Below are positions 5,517-14,470 of a DNA stretch of 25,089 nt, one piece after another. The stretch's first letter is position 1; the number at the start of each line of letters is the position of its first letter. The position numbers were made by a program, and so were the translations under genes. Source of the stretch: an uncultured Eubacteriales bacterium (lineage in GTDB: Bacteria > Bacillota > Clostridia > Oscillospirales > Acutalibacteraceae); contig CAKSDF010000011.1 of assembly GCA_934444695.1 (NCBI GenBank), positions 1-25,089 of the forward strand, in the 5' to 3' direction. The notes beneath the pieces are model-generated. The model worked only from the letters and a program-made list of their open reading frames with translations. It had not been told where the DNA came from and did no database searches.

Positions 5517-7760
5517 CTAAATAAGCGACATCTGCTCGCCCTTTTCTTCGGCCTTAAGCGTGCTTCCGGCCGAGGGCAGGGTCTTGGTGCGATAGCGATG
5601 GGGAGAGAGCAATGTACCGTCGACATACGGCTCCGCGCTCATAAGCCTATGTCCCTTGCGCTGGGTCATAACCGCCACACCCTGGGTGTTCTTGGTGGTC
5701 TTGACGCTTATTGCGGCCGAGTTGAAAAGCAGTATCTTGCCGTTTGACGAACGCAGCATATACTCCCCTTCCTCGGTGGCATAAATGACCGATGCAAGAG
5801 GCGATTTATCGCTGTAAGCGTTAATAAGCTTTTTGCGGTTGGTCTTTGTTTCGTATGCCGAAATGTCGATTTTCGCAACCTTGCCGTTTTCATAGAAGAA
5901 AAGCATATTGCCCTTATATTCCTTTATAACGGCCATATAGATTGCCGTTTCGCCCTCCTCCATCTCGAGCCTTGAGGCCACGAAATCGCCAAGCACGCTG
6001 GCCTTGGTGTCGGCAAAGGCTGCGGCGCGGGTTTTATAAACCTGGCATTTGTCGGTGAAGAACATAAGCTCGGTATCGTTGTTTGCCTCCACCGTTTCGA
6101 TTATTTCGTCTCCCTCTTTGAGCTTTTGCTCGCTGCTCATTCTCAGCGACTGGGGAGTGATCTTTTTGAAATAACCCTCTTTGGTAAAGAAAAGGGTGAC
6201 AGGGTAATCGGGGATCTTTTCCTCATAGGTCTCTTCCGGCTCGTCGGTTTTATAAACGATGTCGGTCTTTCTCGGCTGGCCGTATTTCTTGGAGACCTCC
6301 CGAAGCTCGGAAATTATGATGGATTTAATGCGTGATTTCTTTGCCAGGATATCCTCCATATCGGCGATGCTCTGTTCGAGACCTTCAATCTCCTCGGTGC
6401 GTTTTAAAATATATTCCCGATTGAGATGACGGAGCTTTATTTCGGCCACAAAATTAGCCTGGATTTCGTCGATTCCGAAGCCTATCATAAGGTTTGGAAC
6501 GACCTCGCTCTCGCTTTCGGTCTCGCGGACGATTTTAACCGCCTTGTCGATGTCGAGCAGTATTTTTGAAAGTCCCTTTAAGAGATGCAGCATATCCTTG
6601 GCCTTTTTCAGGTCGAAATAGACCCTGCGCTGAACGCACTGGGAACGGAAGGCCACCCACTCCTCAAGTATTTCTCTGATGCCCATAACTCTGGGCGATC
6701 CGGCAATGAGAATGTTGAAGTTGCAGGAAAATGTATCCTCAAGAGGGGTCAGCTTAAAGAGCTTTTGCATAAGCTTGTCGGGATCTATTCCCCTTTTGAG
6801 GTCGATGGTTATTTTCATTCCGTCGCGGCCGGTTTCATCGCGGATATCGTTGATTTCGGTTACCTTTTTAAGCTTTACAAGCTCTATGACCTTTTCGATA
6901 ATACTTTCGCAGTTGGTGGTGGGAGGGATCTGGGTTATATCGATGCAGTTATAAGCCTTATCGTAGGTATATTTTCCCCTGACCTTAAATCCGCCGCGGC
7001 CGGTCTCGTATATTTTTTTCATCTCGTCGGCATCGTACATAACCGTTCCGCCGCCGGGAAAATCGGGAGCGGGAAGCGTATCGATTATTTCGGTATCGGG
7101 GTCGCGGATGAAATTGACGGTGGTCTCGCACACCTCGGAAAGGTTAAAGGAGCATATGGAGCTTGCCATTCCGACGGCAATACCCGTGTTGGCGTTGACC
7201 AGTACCGACGGGAATGTCACCGGAAGGAGTGTCGGCTCTTTCATTGTGGCATCATAGTTGTCGACAAAGTCCACCGTATCTTTGGAAATATCGGCAAAAA
7301 TCTCGGCCGAGAATTTCGCAAGTCCCGCCTCGGTATAACGGTAGGCCGCCGGCACCATATCTCTCGAATAAGCCTTACCGAAAGAGCCCTTCGATTCGAT
7401 ATAAGGATGGAGCAGCGTTTCGTTGCCTCGGGAAAGACGCACAAGCGTATCATATATTGCGGCGTCGCCATGAGGATTGAGCTTCATGGTCTGGCCGACG
7501 ATGTTGGCCGATTTAACAAGATTGCCCGATAAAAGTCCCATCTGATACATAGTATAAAGCAGTTTTCGGTGGGCGGGCTTGAATCCGTCTATTTCGGGAA
7601 TGGCGCGGGAAACTATAACGCTCATGGCATAGGGCATATAGTTTACTTCAAGTGTCTCGGAAACCGGTTGTTCGACCACCAGTCCCGAGCCGATTATGGT
7701 TGCGTGAAGATCTTTTTCCGCTTTTTTAGAGCGGGAAGCGGCTTTTTTCTTTGGCGCCAA
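5517..7760 (-). CDS. Type IIA topoisomerase subunit A, ParC/GyrA-like (divergent)
   Basis: About 747 residues. It is the DNA-breaking and rejoining subunit of a type IIA topoisomerase, partner of the GyrB/ParE-like subunit upstream. The catalytic tyrosine is Y142 in AAYRYTEAGLAKF. Also visible are the VSRAIPEIDGFKPAHRK entry motif, VDFVDNYD, the FPSVLVN segment, a coiled-coil tower, and a C-terminal beta-pinwheel with several strand repeats but no recognisable GyrA box, which favours a decatenating ParC-like role over gyrase. The position matching E. coli GyrA Ser83 is Ala100. The start is uncertain: TTG at 7760 lies 11 bases from AAGGAG, whereas TTG at 7769 is only 2 bases away. The gene follows the B-like gene on the same strand after a 241-base gap. 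Canonical gyrA/gyrB presumably lie elsewhere (inference). Confidence 0.88.
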   Translation of the reverse strand: MAPKKKAASRSKKAEKDLHATIIGSGLVVEQPVSETLEVNYMPYAMSVIVSRAIPEIDGFKPAHRKLLYTMYQMGLLSGNLVKSANIVGQTMKLNPHGDAAIYDTLVRLSRGNETLLHPYIESKGSFGKAYSRDMVPAAYRYTEAGLAKFSAEIFADISKDTVDFVDNYDATMKEPTLLPVTFPSVLVNANTGIAVGMASSICSFNLSEVCETTVNFIRDPDTEIIDTLPAPDFPGGGTVMYDADEMKKIYETGRGGFKVRGKYTYDKAYNCIDITQIPPTTNCESIIEKVIELVKLKKVTEINDIRDETGRDGMKITIDLKRGIDPDKLMQKLFKLTPLEDTFSCNFNILIAGSPRVMGIREILEEWVAFRSQCVQRRVYFDLKKAKDMLHLLKGLSKILLDIDKAVKIVRETESESEVVPNLMIGFGIDEIQANFVAEIKLRHLNREYILKRTEEIEGLEQSIADMEDILAKKSRIKSIIISELREVSKKYGQPRKTDIVYKTDEPEETYEEKIPDYPVTLFFTKEGYFKKITPQSLRMSSEQKLKEGDEIIETVEANNDTELMFFTDKCQVYKTRAAAFADTKASVLGDFVASRLEMEEGETAIYMAVIKEYKGNMLFFYENGKVAKIDISAYETKTNRKKLINAYSDKSPLASVIYATEEGEYMLRSSNGKILLFNSAAISVKTTKNTQGVAVMTQRKGHRLMSAEPYVDGTLLSPHRYRTKTLPSAGSTLKAEEKGEQMSLI

Positions 7761-8001
7761 GTTGTTCAACTCTCCTTTTTATTGTTTAAAAGTCGTGTTG
7801 GTTATTTTTAAGCATCTGCCCTACCCCCTGCGCCGCTTTTTCACGACACCGGGCGAAGAATGGATCTTTGGCGTGTAACCGCCTTACATCCTATCTGCAG
7901 GGCTTGTTCATAACAAATGCACACGCGTCTTATCTCTGCAAGTCGCTGCACAAAATTTTTAAAAGCTATATTGCACGTTTTTCGTTTCTATACCCGGCAG
8001 C
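7761..8001. other. Spacer between the two topoisomerase genes
   Basis: It holds the AAGGAG ribosome site of the A subunit (7772-7777). No clear promoter, terminator or ORF was found. The two genes are probably still co-transcribed, but the gap is large for coupled subunits. Confidence 0.4.
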
Positions 8002-9981
8002 TCACGAAACATCGGCCATATCGATGTAGTTGCTGCCCTCTTTTGCGATGAAATCCTTTCGTCCGTCCAGATCGTCTCCCAGTAGCATATCAAACATACG
8101 GGCGGTCTGCTCGGCCTCGTCGGGCATAACCCTGATGAGGCGGCGGGTGGCGGGATTCATGGTTGTAAGGCTCATCATATCGGGCTCGTTTTCACCGAGT
8201 CCTTTGGAGCGGAGAATGGTGTACTTCTCCCCTTCTATTTCCTTTAAAACGTCGTTTTTCTCCCGCTCGGAATAGGCATAGTAGGTCTGGGATTTTGTCC
8301 TTATTTCAAAGAGCGGAGTTTCGGCGATGAAAATCTTGCCCTGCTCGATAAGTGTGGGGGTCAGGCGATAGAACATAGTTAAGATGAGAGTTCTTATCTG
8401 GAAGCCGTCCACATCAGCATCGGTACAGATTATTATCTTGTTCCACATAAGCTTTGAAATATCGAATGTCGAAAGGTTTTTGTTGGCCTTGGCCTTTACC
8501 TCAACTCCGCAGCCCATAACCTTTAAAAGATCGGTTATAATGTCGCTTTTGAAGATTCTGCCGTAATCGGCTTTAAGGCAGTTGAGTATCTTACCTCTGA
8601 CCGGGATGACCGCCTGAAAATCGGGGTCTCTGGCCAGCTTGCAGGAACCGAGAGCCGAGTCGCCCTCCACGATATAAAGTTCCCGCTCGGCCGTATCCTT
8701 AGAGCGGCAATCAACAAACTTCTTGACCCTGTTTGCCATATCCGATTTGGATTGGAGGGTTCTCTTGATGTTGAGTCTTTCCTTTTCCGAACGTTCGCGG
8801 GAACGCTTGTTTATTAGCACCTGCTCAACGATCTTGTCGGCTTCGGCCTTGTTCTCTATAAAATATATTTCAAGATTGTGTTTGAAAAAGTCGGTCATAT
8901 ATTCCTGAATAAACTTGTTATTTACCGACTTCTTGGTCTGATTTTCAAAGGAAGCGATGTTTGAAAGGGATGAAACAACCATTACAAGGCATTCGTCCAC
9001 ATCCTGAAAGGTTATCTTGCTTTCATTTTTCTGATATTTTCCGCTTGATTTTATATAGGCGTCGATCTGAGAAACAAAGGCGCTTTTTGCCGCCTTTTCG
9101 GGAGAACCGCCGTTTTCGAGAAAGCTGGAATTGTGATAAAATTCCTTTCTGTAAAGCTTGTTTGAAAAACACAGCGCCGCCTTAACTTTAAGCTTGTACT
9201 CGGGACTGTCGGGGCTGTCTTTTCCGCTTTTTTCTGCCTGCCAGGTTTGAATCGAGGTAAACGCCTTGTCGTCCGCAATTTCCTTTACATAGTCGGTAAC
9301 ACCGTTTTGATAGAAAAACTCGAATGTGTCAAAGCTGCGGCCGTTTTGCTGTCTTAAAATAAAGGTGACGTTTTCATTGACGACAGCCTGTCTTTTAAGC
9401 ACCTCTTTAAAATATTCGATCGGAATGTCGATATCGGTAAAAACCTCCAGATCGGGCTTCCAGCGGATCTTTGAACCGGTAGCTCTGCCGCTGTACGGTT
9501 CCTCTTTAAGTCCTCCGATACACTCTCCCTTTTCAAAATGAAGGGTGTATTTTTTACCTTCGCGCTTTATTTCGGCGTCCATATATTCCGAGGCAAACTG
9601 GGTCGAAGCAAGACCGAGGCCGTTCATTCCCAGAGAATATTCATATGTGTCGCCCTTTAAATTGTTATATTTTCCGCCGGCATAAAGGGAACAGAATAGC
9701 AGTTCCCAGTTGTATTTTTCCTCGTTTTTGTTGTATCCCACAGGTATTCCGCGGCCGAAATCCTCAACCTCGATGGAATGGTCGGAATACATTGTAACGA
9801 CAATCTTATTTCCGTACCCTTCTCTTGCCTCATCTATGGAGTTTGAAATTATTTCGAAAGCCGAGTGCTCGCAGCCCTCTATTCCGTCCGAACCGAATAT
9901 AACCGCAGGGCGGTATCTGACCTGTTCGGCACCTTTAAGGGCTTTTATACTATCGTCGTTGTATTCCTTTTTTCTCGCCAA
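8002..9981 (-). CDS. Type IIA topoisomerase subunit B, ParE/GyrB-like (divergent)
   Basis: About 659 residues. It is the ATPase subunit paired with the A subunit downstream. N-terminal GHKL ATPase: FEIISNSIDEA (general base E43 and Mg-binding N47), EDFGRGIPVG, and the lid GMNGLGLAS where gyrases usually have GLHGVGVS. The transducer contains the conserved QTK lysine loop, but the following TKLGN is replaced by KSVNN. The TOPRIM domain has ELYIVEGDSALGS (E439), PVRGKILN and CTDADVDGFQIRTL (D521, D523, D525); the usual SHIR is FQIR. Start: TTG at 9981, 8 bases after AGGAG. The GTG at 9990 overlaps that SD and is rejected. The SD lies 17 bases after the rlmH stop, so the genes are tightly linked. 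Confidence 0.88.
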   Translation of the reverse strand: MARKKEYNDDSIKALKGAEQVRYRPAVIFGSDGIEGCEHSAFEIISNSIDEAREGYGNKIVVTMYSDHSIEVEDFGRGIPVGYNKNEEKYNWELLFCSLYAGGKYNNLKGDTYEYSLGMNGLGLASTQFASEYMDAEIKREGKKYTLHFEKGECIGGLKEEPYSGRATGSKIRWKPDLEVFTDIDIPIEYFKEVLKRQAVVNENVTFILRQQNGRSFDTFEFFYQNGVTDYVKEIADDKAFTSIQTWQAEKSGKDSPDSPEYKLKVKAALCFSNKLYRKEFYHNSSFLENGGSPEKAAKSAFVSQIDAYIKSSGKYQKNESKITFQDVDECLVMVVSSLSNIASFENQTKKSVNNKFIQEYMTDFFKHNLEIYFIENKAEADKIVEQVLINKRSRERSEKERLNIKRTLQSKSDMANRVKKFVDCRSKDTAERELYIVEGDSALGSCKLARDPDFQAVIPVRGKILNCLKADYGRIFKSDIITDLLKVMGCGVEVKAKANKNLSTFDISKLMWNKIIICTDADVDGFQIRTLILTMFYRLTPTLIEQGKIFIAETPLFEIRTKSQTYYAYSEREKNDVLKEIEGEKYTILRSKGLGENEPDMMSLTTMNPATRRLIRVMPDEAEQTARMFDMLLGDDLDGRKDFIAKEGSNYIDMADVS

Positions 9982-9998
9982 AATTCTCACTCCTGTTT

Positions 9999-10481
9999 CT
10001 ATTTATGGTATTTCCCGCCTATGGCAATTTGATACCCGCGGTATATCTGTTCTGCAAGCATTATTCTGAAAAGCTGATGGGGAAAGGTCATTTTTGAAAA
10101 TGACAGCTTGCATTTTGAAATATTTTTAATGTCATTAGAAAGACCGAAAGACCCTCCGATAACGAAAACCACATCGGAAAATCCCGATACTCCGCTTTGT
10201 TCGATCATACGGGAAAAATCCTCAGAGGTCATCTGACGGCCCTCTATGCACAGCGAAACCACAAAGCTTCCGCTCGGTATTTTTTTAAGTATCTTCTGCC
10301 CCTCTTTTTCTATTCCCGCCGCTATAACGGCCGCGCTCGGATTATCGGGCAGGCGTTCCTCATCGATTTCGATAACGATCAGTCGGCAAAAGGAGGTCAG
10401 CCGCTTCTGATATTCTGCAAAAGCGTCTCTCAGATACTTTTCCTTCAGCTTTCCGACAGCTATTATGTAAACATTCTGCAT
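9999..10481 (-). CDS. rlmH: 23S rRNA (pseudouridine-1915-N3) methyltransferase RlmH
   Basis: A 160-residue SPOUT-class methyltransferase that uses S-adenosylmethionine to methylate pseudouridine 1915 in helix 69 of 23S rRNA, as a dimer on the assembled 70S ribosome. Family signatures: AVGKLKEKYLRDA at the N-terminus, the cofactor-binding knot FVIGGSFGLS, KLSFSKMTFPHQLFRIMLAEQ, and the invariant C-terminal YHK. The start is ATG 10481 (MQNVYI): GAGG is 6 bases away, whereas the ATG at 10487 touches it. Length matches the Bacillus protein (about 159). It is upstream of, and probably co-transcribed with, the ParE-like gene. Confidence 0.95.
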   Translation of the reverse strand: MQNVYIIAVGKLKEKYLRDAFAEYQKRLTSFCRLIVIEIDEERLPDNPSAAVIAAGIEKEGQKILKKIPSGSFVVSLCIEGRQMTSEDFSRMIEQSGVSGFSDVVFVIGGSFGLSNDIKNISKCKLSFSKMTFPHQLFRIMLAEQIYRGYQIAIGGKYHK

Positions 10482-10692
10482 ATACATCCTCAAAAATTCA
10501 GTTTATAAACCGTTTGGCAAAAGTCCCGTCAACCTGCGATATCACATATCCATATGTACACGACAGCCTGCCCATACGCCAACCTATGTATGGCAGCATT
10601 CCATCGCACCATAGCACCATTGCACCATAACACCATTGCACCATTTCATCATTGCATTATTGCTGCCAAAAGCGGCAAAAGCAATATCTTTA
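10482..10692. repeat. Spacer with seven-copy octamer repeat and hairpin
   Basis: Seven in-register octamers of consensus GCACCATW lie at 10606-10661, the last two degenerate (TCATCATT, GCATTATT). Beside it is a bulged hairpin, CTGCC-C-ATAC (10568-10577) with GTATGGCAG (10588-10596). There is no gene. Confidence 0.85.
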
Positions 10693-11481
10693 TCAGAAAT
10701 ATATAACCTCTCCGCCCATTTTCGGCGCTGCAGAAAGAAGGAAATCCTCCCCTTCCTTCATGCCCTCGTTTTTAAGTGAAAAAAGAGCGGCTCTTTTTGC
10801 TAAGATCGGCATATTGTTTTGCTCGCTTAAATGGGAAAGGATTATTCTCGTGGTTCCGCTTTTAACAAACATCGGCAGAGCCTCGGCGCAGGCATCGTTT
10901 GAAAGATGGCCGATATGGCTCATTATCCTCTGTTTTAAAGGATAGGGATAACAGCCGGTTTTAAGCATATCGATGTCGTGGTTGGATTCAAAAAAAATAA
11001 GATCGGTGGAACAAAGAGCGTTTTTGACCTGCTCGCTTACAAATCCGAGATCGGTGCAAACCGCCGCCGTTCTCCCGTCGGGCAGCTCGATTTTATATCC
11101 GCAGCCTTCGGCGCAATCGTGGGAAATCGGGAAATGCTCAATCTTAAATCCGTCAAGCTCCATATCCCCTTCATCAAGGCAAAAGGTATCGAATTTTCCG
11201 TTTATGTGGCCGTCCCGCTCCATCACCTCAAGGGTACCCTTTGTGGCAAGCAAAGGTATTCCGAATTTAGAACAAAACACCCTGACTCCGGCAATGTGGT
11301 CGTTATGCTCGTGGGATACAAACACCCCTTTGATGCTCTGCGGATCGGTTCCTATGCCGTCAAGGGCCTCACAAAGCCTTTTGGCGCTCACTCCCGCGTC
11401 GATAAGAAGGCCTCCGTCGCCGTTTCCGACAAAGGTGCTGTTTCCGCTGCTGCCGCTGAAAAGACGGCAAACCCTCGCCAT
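10693..11481 (-). CDS. MBL-fold metallohydrolase, YycJ/WalJ-like
   Basis: A 262-residue cytoplasmic metallo-beta-lactamase-fold protein. The metal-binding motif is SHEHNDHIAGV (H57, H59, D61, H62); further ligands are expected in HFPISHDCAEG, VCTDLGF, SNHDIDM and the late SHLSEQN histidine. The N-terminus CRLFSGSSGNST and the GGLLIDAG strand match the YycJ/WalJ group, which in Firmicutes usually sits in the walRK locus and has been linked to nuclease function and coordination of division with replication. Here it is not with walRK but between murA and rlmH. The start is ATG 11481, with GGAG 7 bases upstream; the longer reading to 11505 lacks an SD. The exact substrate is not certain. Confidence 0.88.
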   Translation of the reverse strand: MARVCRLFSGSSGNSTFVGNGDGGLLIDAGVSAKRLCEALDGIGTDPQSIKGVFVSHEHNDHIAGVRVFCSKFGIPLLATKGTLEVMERDGHINGKFDTFCLDEGDMELDGFKIEHFPISHDCAEGCGYKIELPDGRTAAVCTDLGFVSEQVKNALCSTDLIFFESNHDIDMLKTGCYPYPLKQRIMSHIGHLSNDACAEALPMFVKSGTTRIILSHLSEQNNMPILAKRAALFSLKNEGMKEGEDFLLSAAPKMGGEVIYF

Positions 11482-11581
11482 ATCAAAACTCCTTTTTAAA
11501 AACAAATCCTTTTCCTAAGATGGCAGGGCTTCGGAAAATCCGACCTTCCCGCCATAAAGGGAAAAGGCTTTGATGTCTTTG

Positions 11582-12862
11582 TCAGACCGCCCTTTCGATG
11601 GAATCGGGCAGTGTAACGCGCTTTATATCGGCACCGAGGTTTCTGAATTTCTCAACCACCTTTTCATATCCGCGCTCGATATACTGTATACTTTCGATTT
11701 CGGTGACCCCTTCGGCCATACAGCCGGCTATAAGCATTGCCGCGCCTGCACGGAGATCATCGGCCCGCACACAAGCGCCGGTAAGCTTTTCGACCCCCTG
11801 AATGACCGCTACCTTGCCGTTGACCTGAATGTTTGCACCCATTTTTATAAGCTGATCGACATATTTAAAGCGATTGTCCCATATTCCCTCGCTGACAACG
11901 CTTGTCCCCTTTGCTATCGAAAGCAGGGTGGAAAACTGGGGCTGCATATCGGTGGGAAAACCGGGATGGGGCAGGGTCTTTATGACGCACTGGGAAAGAG
12001 GGCCGCTTCTGCTGACCCTGATGCAATCGTCAAATTCTTCAACCTTTGCACCGACCTCAGTAAGCTTTGAACTGATGGATTCAAGGTGCTTTGGAATAAC
12101 GTTTTTAATGAGCACATCCCCGCCGGTGGCCGCCGCAGCAACCATAAACGTGCCGGCCTCAATCTGATCGGGAATGACCGAATAGCTTGTCCCTTTGAGA
12201 TGCTGTACACCGCGTATTTTAATGACATCGGTGCCCGCACCTCTTATGTCGGCGCCCATGGAATTGAGAAAGTTGGCGAGATCAACAATGTGCGGCTCCT
12301 TGGCGGCATTTTCGATGACGGTCAGTCCCCTTGCCTTTGCGGCAGCTATCATAATATTGCAGGTAGCGCCCACCGAAACAACATCAAGGTATATCTGATT
12401 GCCCATAAGGCTCTCGGCCGAAACATCTATCATTCCGTTGTCAACCGAAATATCGGCTCCGAGGGCCTCAAACCCTTTAAGGTGCTGGTCAATGGGACGG
12501 GGACCGAGATTGCAGCCGCCGGGCATTGCCACCTTGGCCTTGGAAAACTTTCCGAGCAGCGCCCCGATAAGGTAATATGACGCTCTCATAAGCTTTGCGA
12601 TCTCGTGGGGAACGACATAGGAACTTATATTTCTCGGGTCGATCTCCACCGTGTTGTCGTTTATCATTTTAACCTTCGCGCCCATTTCCGAAAGGATACG
12701 AAGGCTGTTGCTAACATCTGATATTTGCGGTACGTTCTCAAGCACACATACGCCGTCCGAAAGAATGACGGCAGGAATTATTGCCACAACTGCATTTTTG
12801 GCACCGCTTATAGTGACTTCGCCCTTGAGCGGGGTTCCGCCGTTTATAACAAACTTATCCAA
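11582..12862 (-). CDS. murA: UDP-N-acetylglucosamine 1-carboxyvinyltransferase
   Basis: A 426-residue cytoplasmic enzyme for the first committed step of peptidoglycan synthesis, transfer of enolpyruvate from PEP to UDP-GlcNAc. Features: SGAKNA with K22, the PGGCNLGPRPID loop with the fosfomycin-target cysteine C117 (so expected to be fosfomycin-sensitive), RASYYLIGALLG, and the C-terminal DDLRAGAAMLIAG motif. The start is TTG at 12862 (MDKFVINGG), which places the lysine at 22 as in E. coli MurA. The alternative TTG at 12868 is only 4 bases from GGGAG, while 12862 is 10 bases away. Whether this is the primary copy or a MurA2-type paralogue cannot be told from the window. Confidence 0.93.
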   Translation of the reverse strand: MDKFVINGGTPLKGEVTISGAKNAVVAIIPAVILSDGVCVLENVPQISDVSNSLRILSEMGAKVKMINDNTVEIDPRNISSYVVPHEIAKLMRASYYLIGALLGKFSKAKVAMPGGCNLGPRPIDQHLKGFEALGADISVDNGMIDVSAESLMGNQIYLDVVSVGATCNIMIAAAKARGLTVIENAAKEPHIVDLANFLNSMGADIRGAGTDVIKIRGVQHLKGTSYSVIPDQIEAGTFMVAAAATGGDVLIKNVIPKHLESISSKLTEVGAKVEEFDDCIRVSRSGPLSQCVIKTLPHPGFPTDMQPQFSTLLSIAKGTSVVSEGIWDNRFKYVDQLIKMGANIQVNGKVAVIQGVEKLTGACVRADDLRAGAAMLIAGCMAEGVTEIESIQYIERGYEKVVEKFRNLGADIKRVTLPDSIERAV

Positions 12863-13520
12863 AATCAATGCACTCCCGTAGTATATTAAAGCAGGAATAC
12901 GCCTATTTTGCCGTTCGGGAAAAATTCTGTTGCTGTTGCCAAGCTTAAAGCGTTAATACATAAAGCCTCGTTTGGGCTTTTTTCCTGCGAAGAAATCGAA
13001 ATTATAAAAAGTGCCGCGCCACGTAAAGGCGCAAAAACAAAAGGCCGTTACAGCTTTAAAAATCAGGTGGCCGCAGTTGTCTTTTTTACACCATTTCATT
13101 CTTTAACAGTATAACACCGATTGCATAAAAAATAAAGCCCTAATTTCAATTTTTTTTACTGAAATCAGGACTTTTTTCCATATATTGTGGTCTAAAACCG
13201 CATTTTATGATTTTTTTCAACTATTGCACCGATACCTCCTCGCAATATCGGTAGATCATCCGGGTTGCATCGGTCAGGTAAATTATTATACTGACGGTCA
13301 GAAAGAGATGCCGCAAAAACTCGGTCAGAAAATAATTTTCGGGATCTTTTTTCAAATAACAAATAACATTTAAGTCAAACGAATCCCTGCCCAAGGGAAA
13401 GGCCTAATAAAGAGATGGTCGGCCGAGCAAACCGTTTCTCAAGGAATCATCACCGCCCAAGAGAAGCACTGCTGCTTTAAGCCTTTTTAAATCGTCCTTT
13501 AGACTGTTTTAAACCGTCAT
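12863..13520. other. Long AT-rich spacer between murA and spo0A
   Basis: 658 bases without a credible gene. Two small plus-strand frames (68 and 62 codons) have no SD and odd composition. It contains a small hairpin AAAGCC/GGCTTT followed by T6 (12962-12983), the spo0A terminator candidate (13134-13174), and an imperfect tandem pair of about 22 bases at 13484-13506 and 13507-13528 that runs into the end of spo0A. Confidence 0.5.
13125..13174 (-). terminator. Probable terminator of spo0A transcript
   Basis: AAAGCCCTAATTTCA (13134-13148) and TGAAATCAGGACTTT (13160-13174) form a 15-bp stem. In minus-strand RNA both non-Watson-Crick positions are G-U wobbles, while in plus-strand RNA they are mismatches. 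The minus-strand tail is TTTATTTTTT. It lies about 350 bases after the spo0A stop. Confidence 0.65.
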
Positions 13521-14297
13521 TTAGGCCGCTTTAAGCCTCAGGCGCATCTTATCGGCAATGAGTGCAATAAACTCGCTGTTGGTAGGCTTGCCTCTGCCGG
13601 TATTAATGGTATATCCGAAATATGAATTGAGGGTATCAAGATCTCCCCTGTCCCATGCTACTTCAATAGCGTGGCGAATGGCTCTTTCGACCCTCGATGA
13701 GGTGGTCTTGTAAAGCTTTGCAACGGTGGGATAGAGCTGTTTTGTTATTGCGCCCACCATTTCAGGATCTTTAACCGAAAGTATTATTGACGTGCGAATA
13801 TATTGATATCCCTTTATGTGCGCCGGTACACCCAGCTGATGTATTATTTCGGTGACCATCATTTCAAGCTCGTTATCACTGATATATCCGCCCTGCTCCT
13901 TGCCAAGGCCTCTCGATTCCCGCCAACCGGTCAGCTGAATTATCCTCTCGGCCAGCATATCCATATCCACCGGTTTTAAAAGGAAGTAGGATGCCCCGGA
14001 AGAAAGCAGCTCGCTTTCCAGTTTTTCGTTTGAACCGATGGACATAACCATGGTCAGCGGGCGAAGACGGGCTTCCAAAGATTCCAGCTGTTTAAGCACC
14101 CCAAGCGCATCCATTTTAGGCATAAAGGCGTCCATAATGAGCACATCGGGTTTAACCGACTTGACCTCGGTCAACAGTCTTGAGCCTTCCTTTGGAGTAA
14201 GCACAACGTCCATTCCGTATGTTTTCAGCAGATTGGAACAGGGCACGCCAAACTCCGCCGTGTTATCCGCAATTAATACTTTAAGTTTCTTTTCCAT
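13521..14297 (-). CDS. spo0A: Stage 0 sporulation response regulator Spo0A
   Basis: A 258-residue master regulator of sporulation entry. Residues 5-123 are a receiver domain: phospho-acceptor D56 (LIMDAFMP), switch residue S86, K108 in FLLKPVD. Residues about 145-258 are the Spo0A C-terminal DNA-binding domain, with the diagnostic SRVERAIRHAIEVAWDRG and GKPTNSEFIALIADKMRL. The acidic pocket is altered: where Bacillus Spo0A has D10-D11, this protein has D11-N12. The start is ATG 14297 with AGGAGG 8 bases upstream. A TATAAT box (14419-14414, minus strand) without a good -35 could be its promoter. The spoIVB gene that usually precedes spo0A is absent; a sirtuin gene lies upstream instead. The family assignment is firm. 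Confidence 0.97.
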   Translation of the reverse strand: MEKKLKVLIADNTAEFGVPCSNLLKTYGMDVVLTPKEGSRLLTEVKSVKPDVLIMDAFMPKMDALGVLKQLESLEARLRPLTMVMSIGSNEKLESELLSSGASYFLLKPVDMDMLAERIIQLTGWRESRGLGKEQGGYISDNELEMMVTEIIHQLGVPAHIKGYQYIRTSIILSVKDPEMVGAITKQLYPTVAKLYKTTSSRVERAIRHAIEVAWDRGDLDTLNSYFGYTINTGRGKPTNSEFIALIADKMRLRLKAA

Positions 14298-14470
14298 TTA
14301 TATTGCCTCCTGTTTTTTTATTTGACGCCAATATATTACCATAAGCTGTAAAAATTTTCAAGAGGCTTTTCCAATTTTTTTTAGGAATTGTATGACAATA
14401 AACCTACAAAAGAATTATAAAAGTAAAAAATAAGGGCAAAAGAAATCAATTTCGATTAAAGTATTGTAAA

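Noticed and set aside
6585..7532. 315-codon plus-strand ORF
   Set aside because: Antisense shadow of the parC-like gene, whose motifs are unmistakable on the minus strand.
10606..10661. Octamer array considered as a CRISPR
   Set aside because: No spacers, 8-bp period, no cas genes; the same holds for the other tandem repeats.
12908..13373. Two small plus-strand ORFs between murA and spo0A
   Set aside because: No SD or promoter, and stop-rich AT context; one ends just before the spo0A terminator and the other begins just beyond it.
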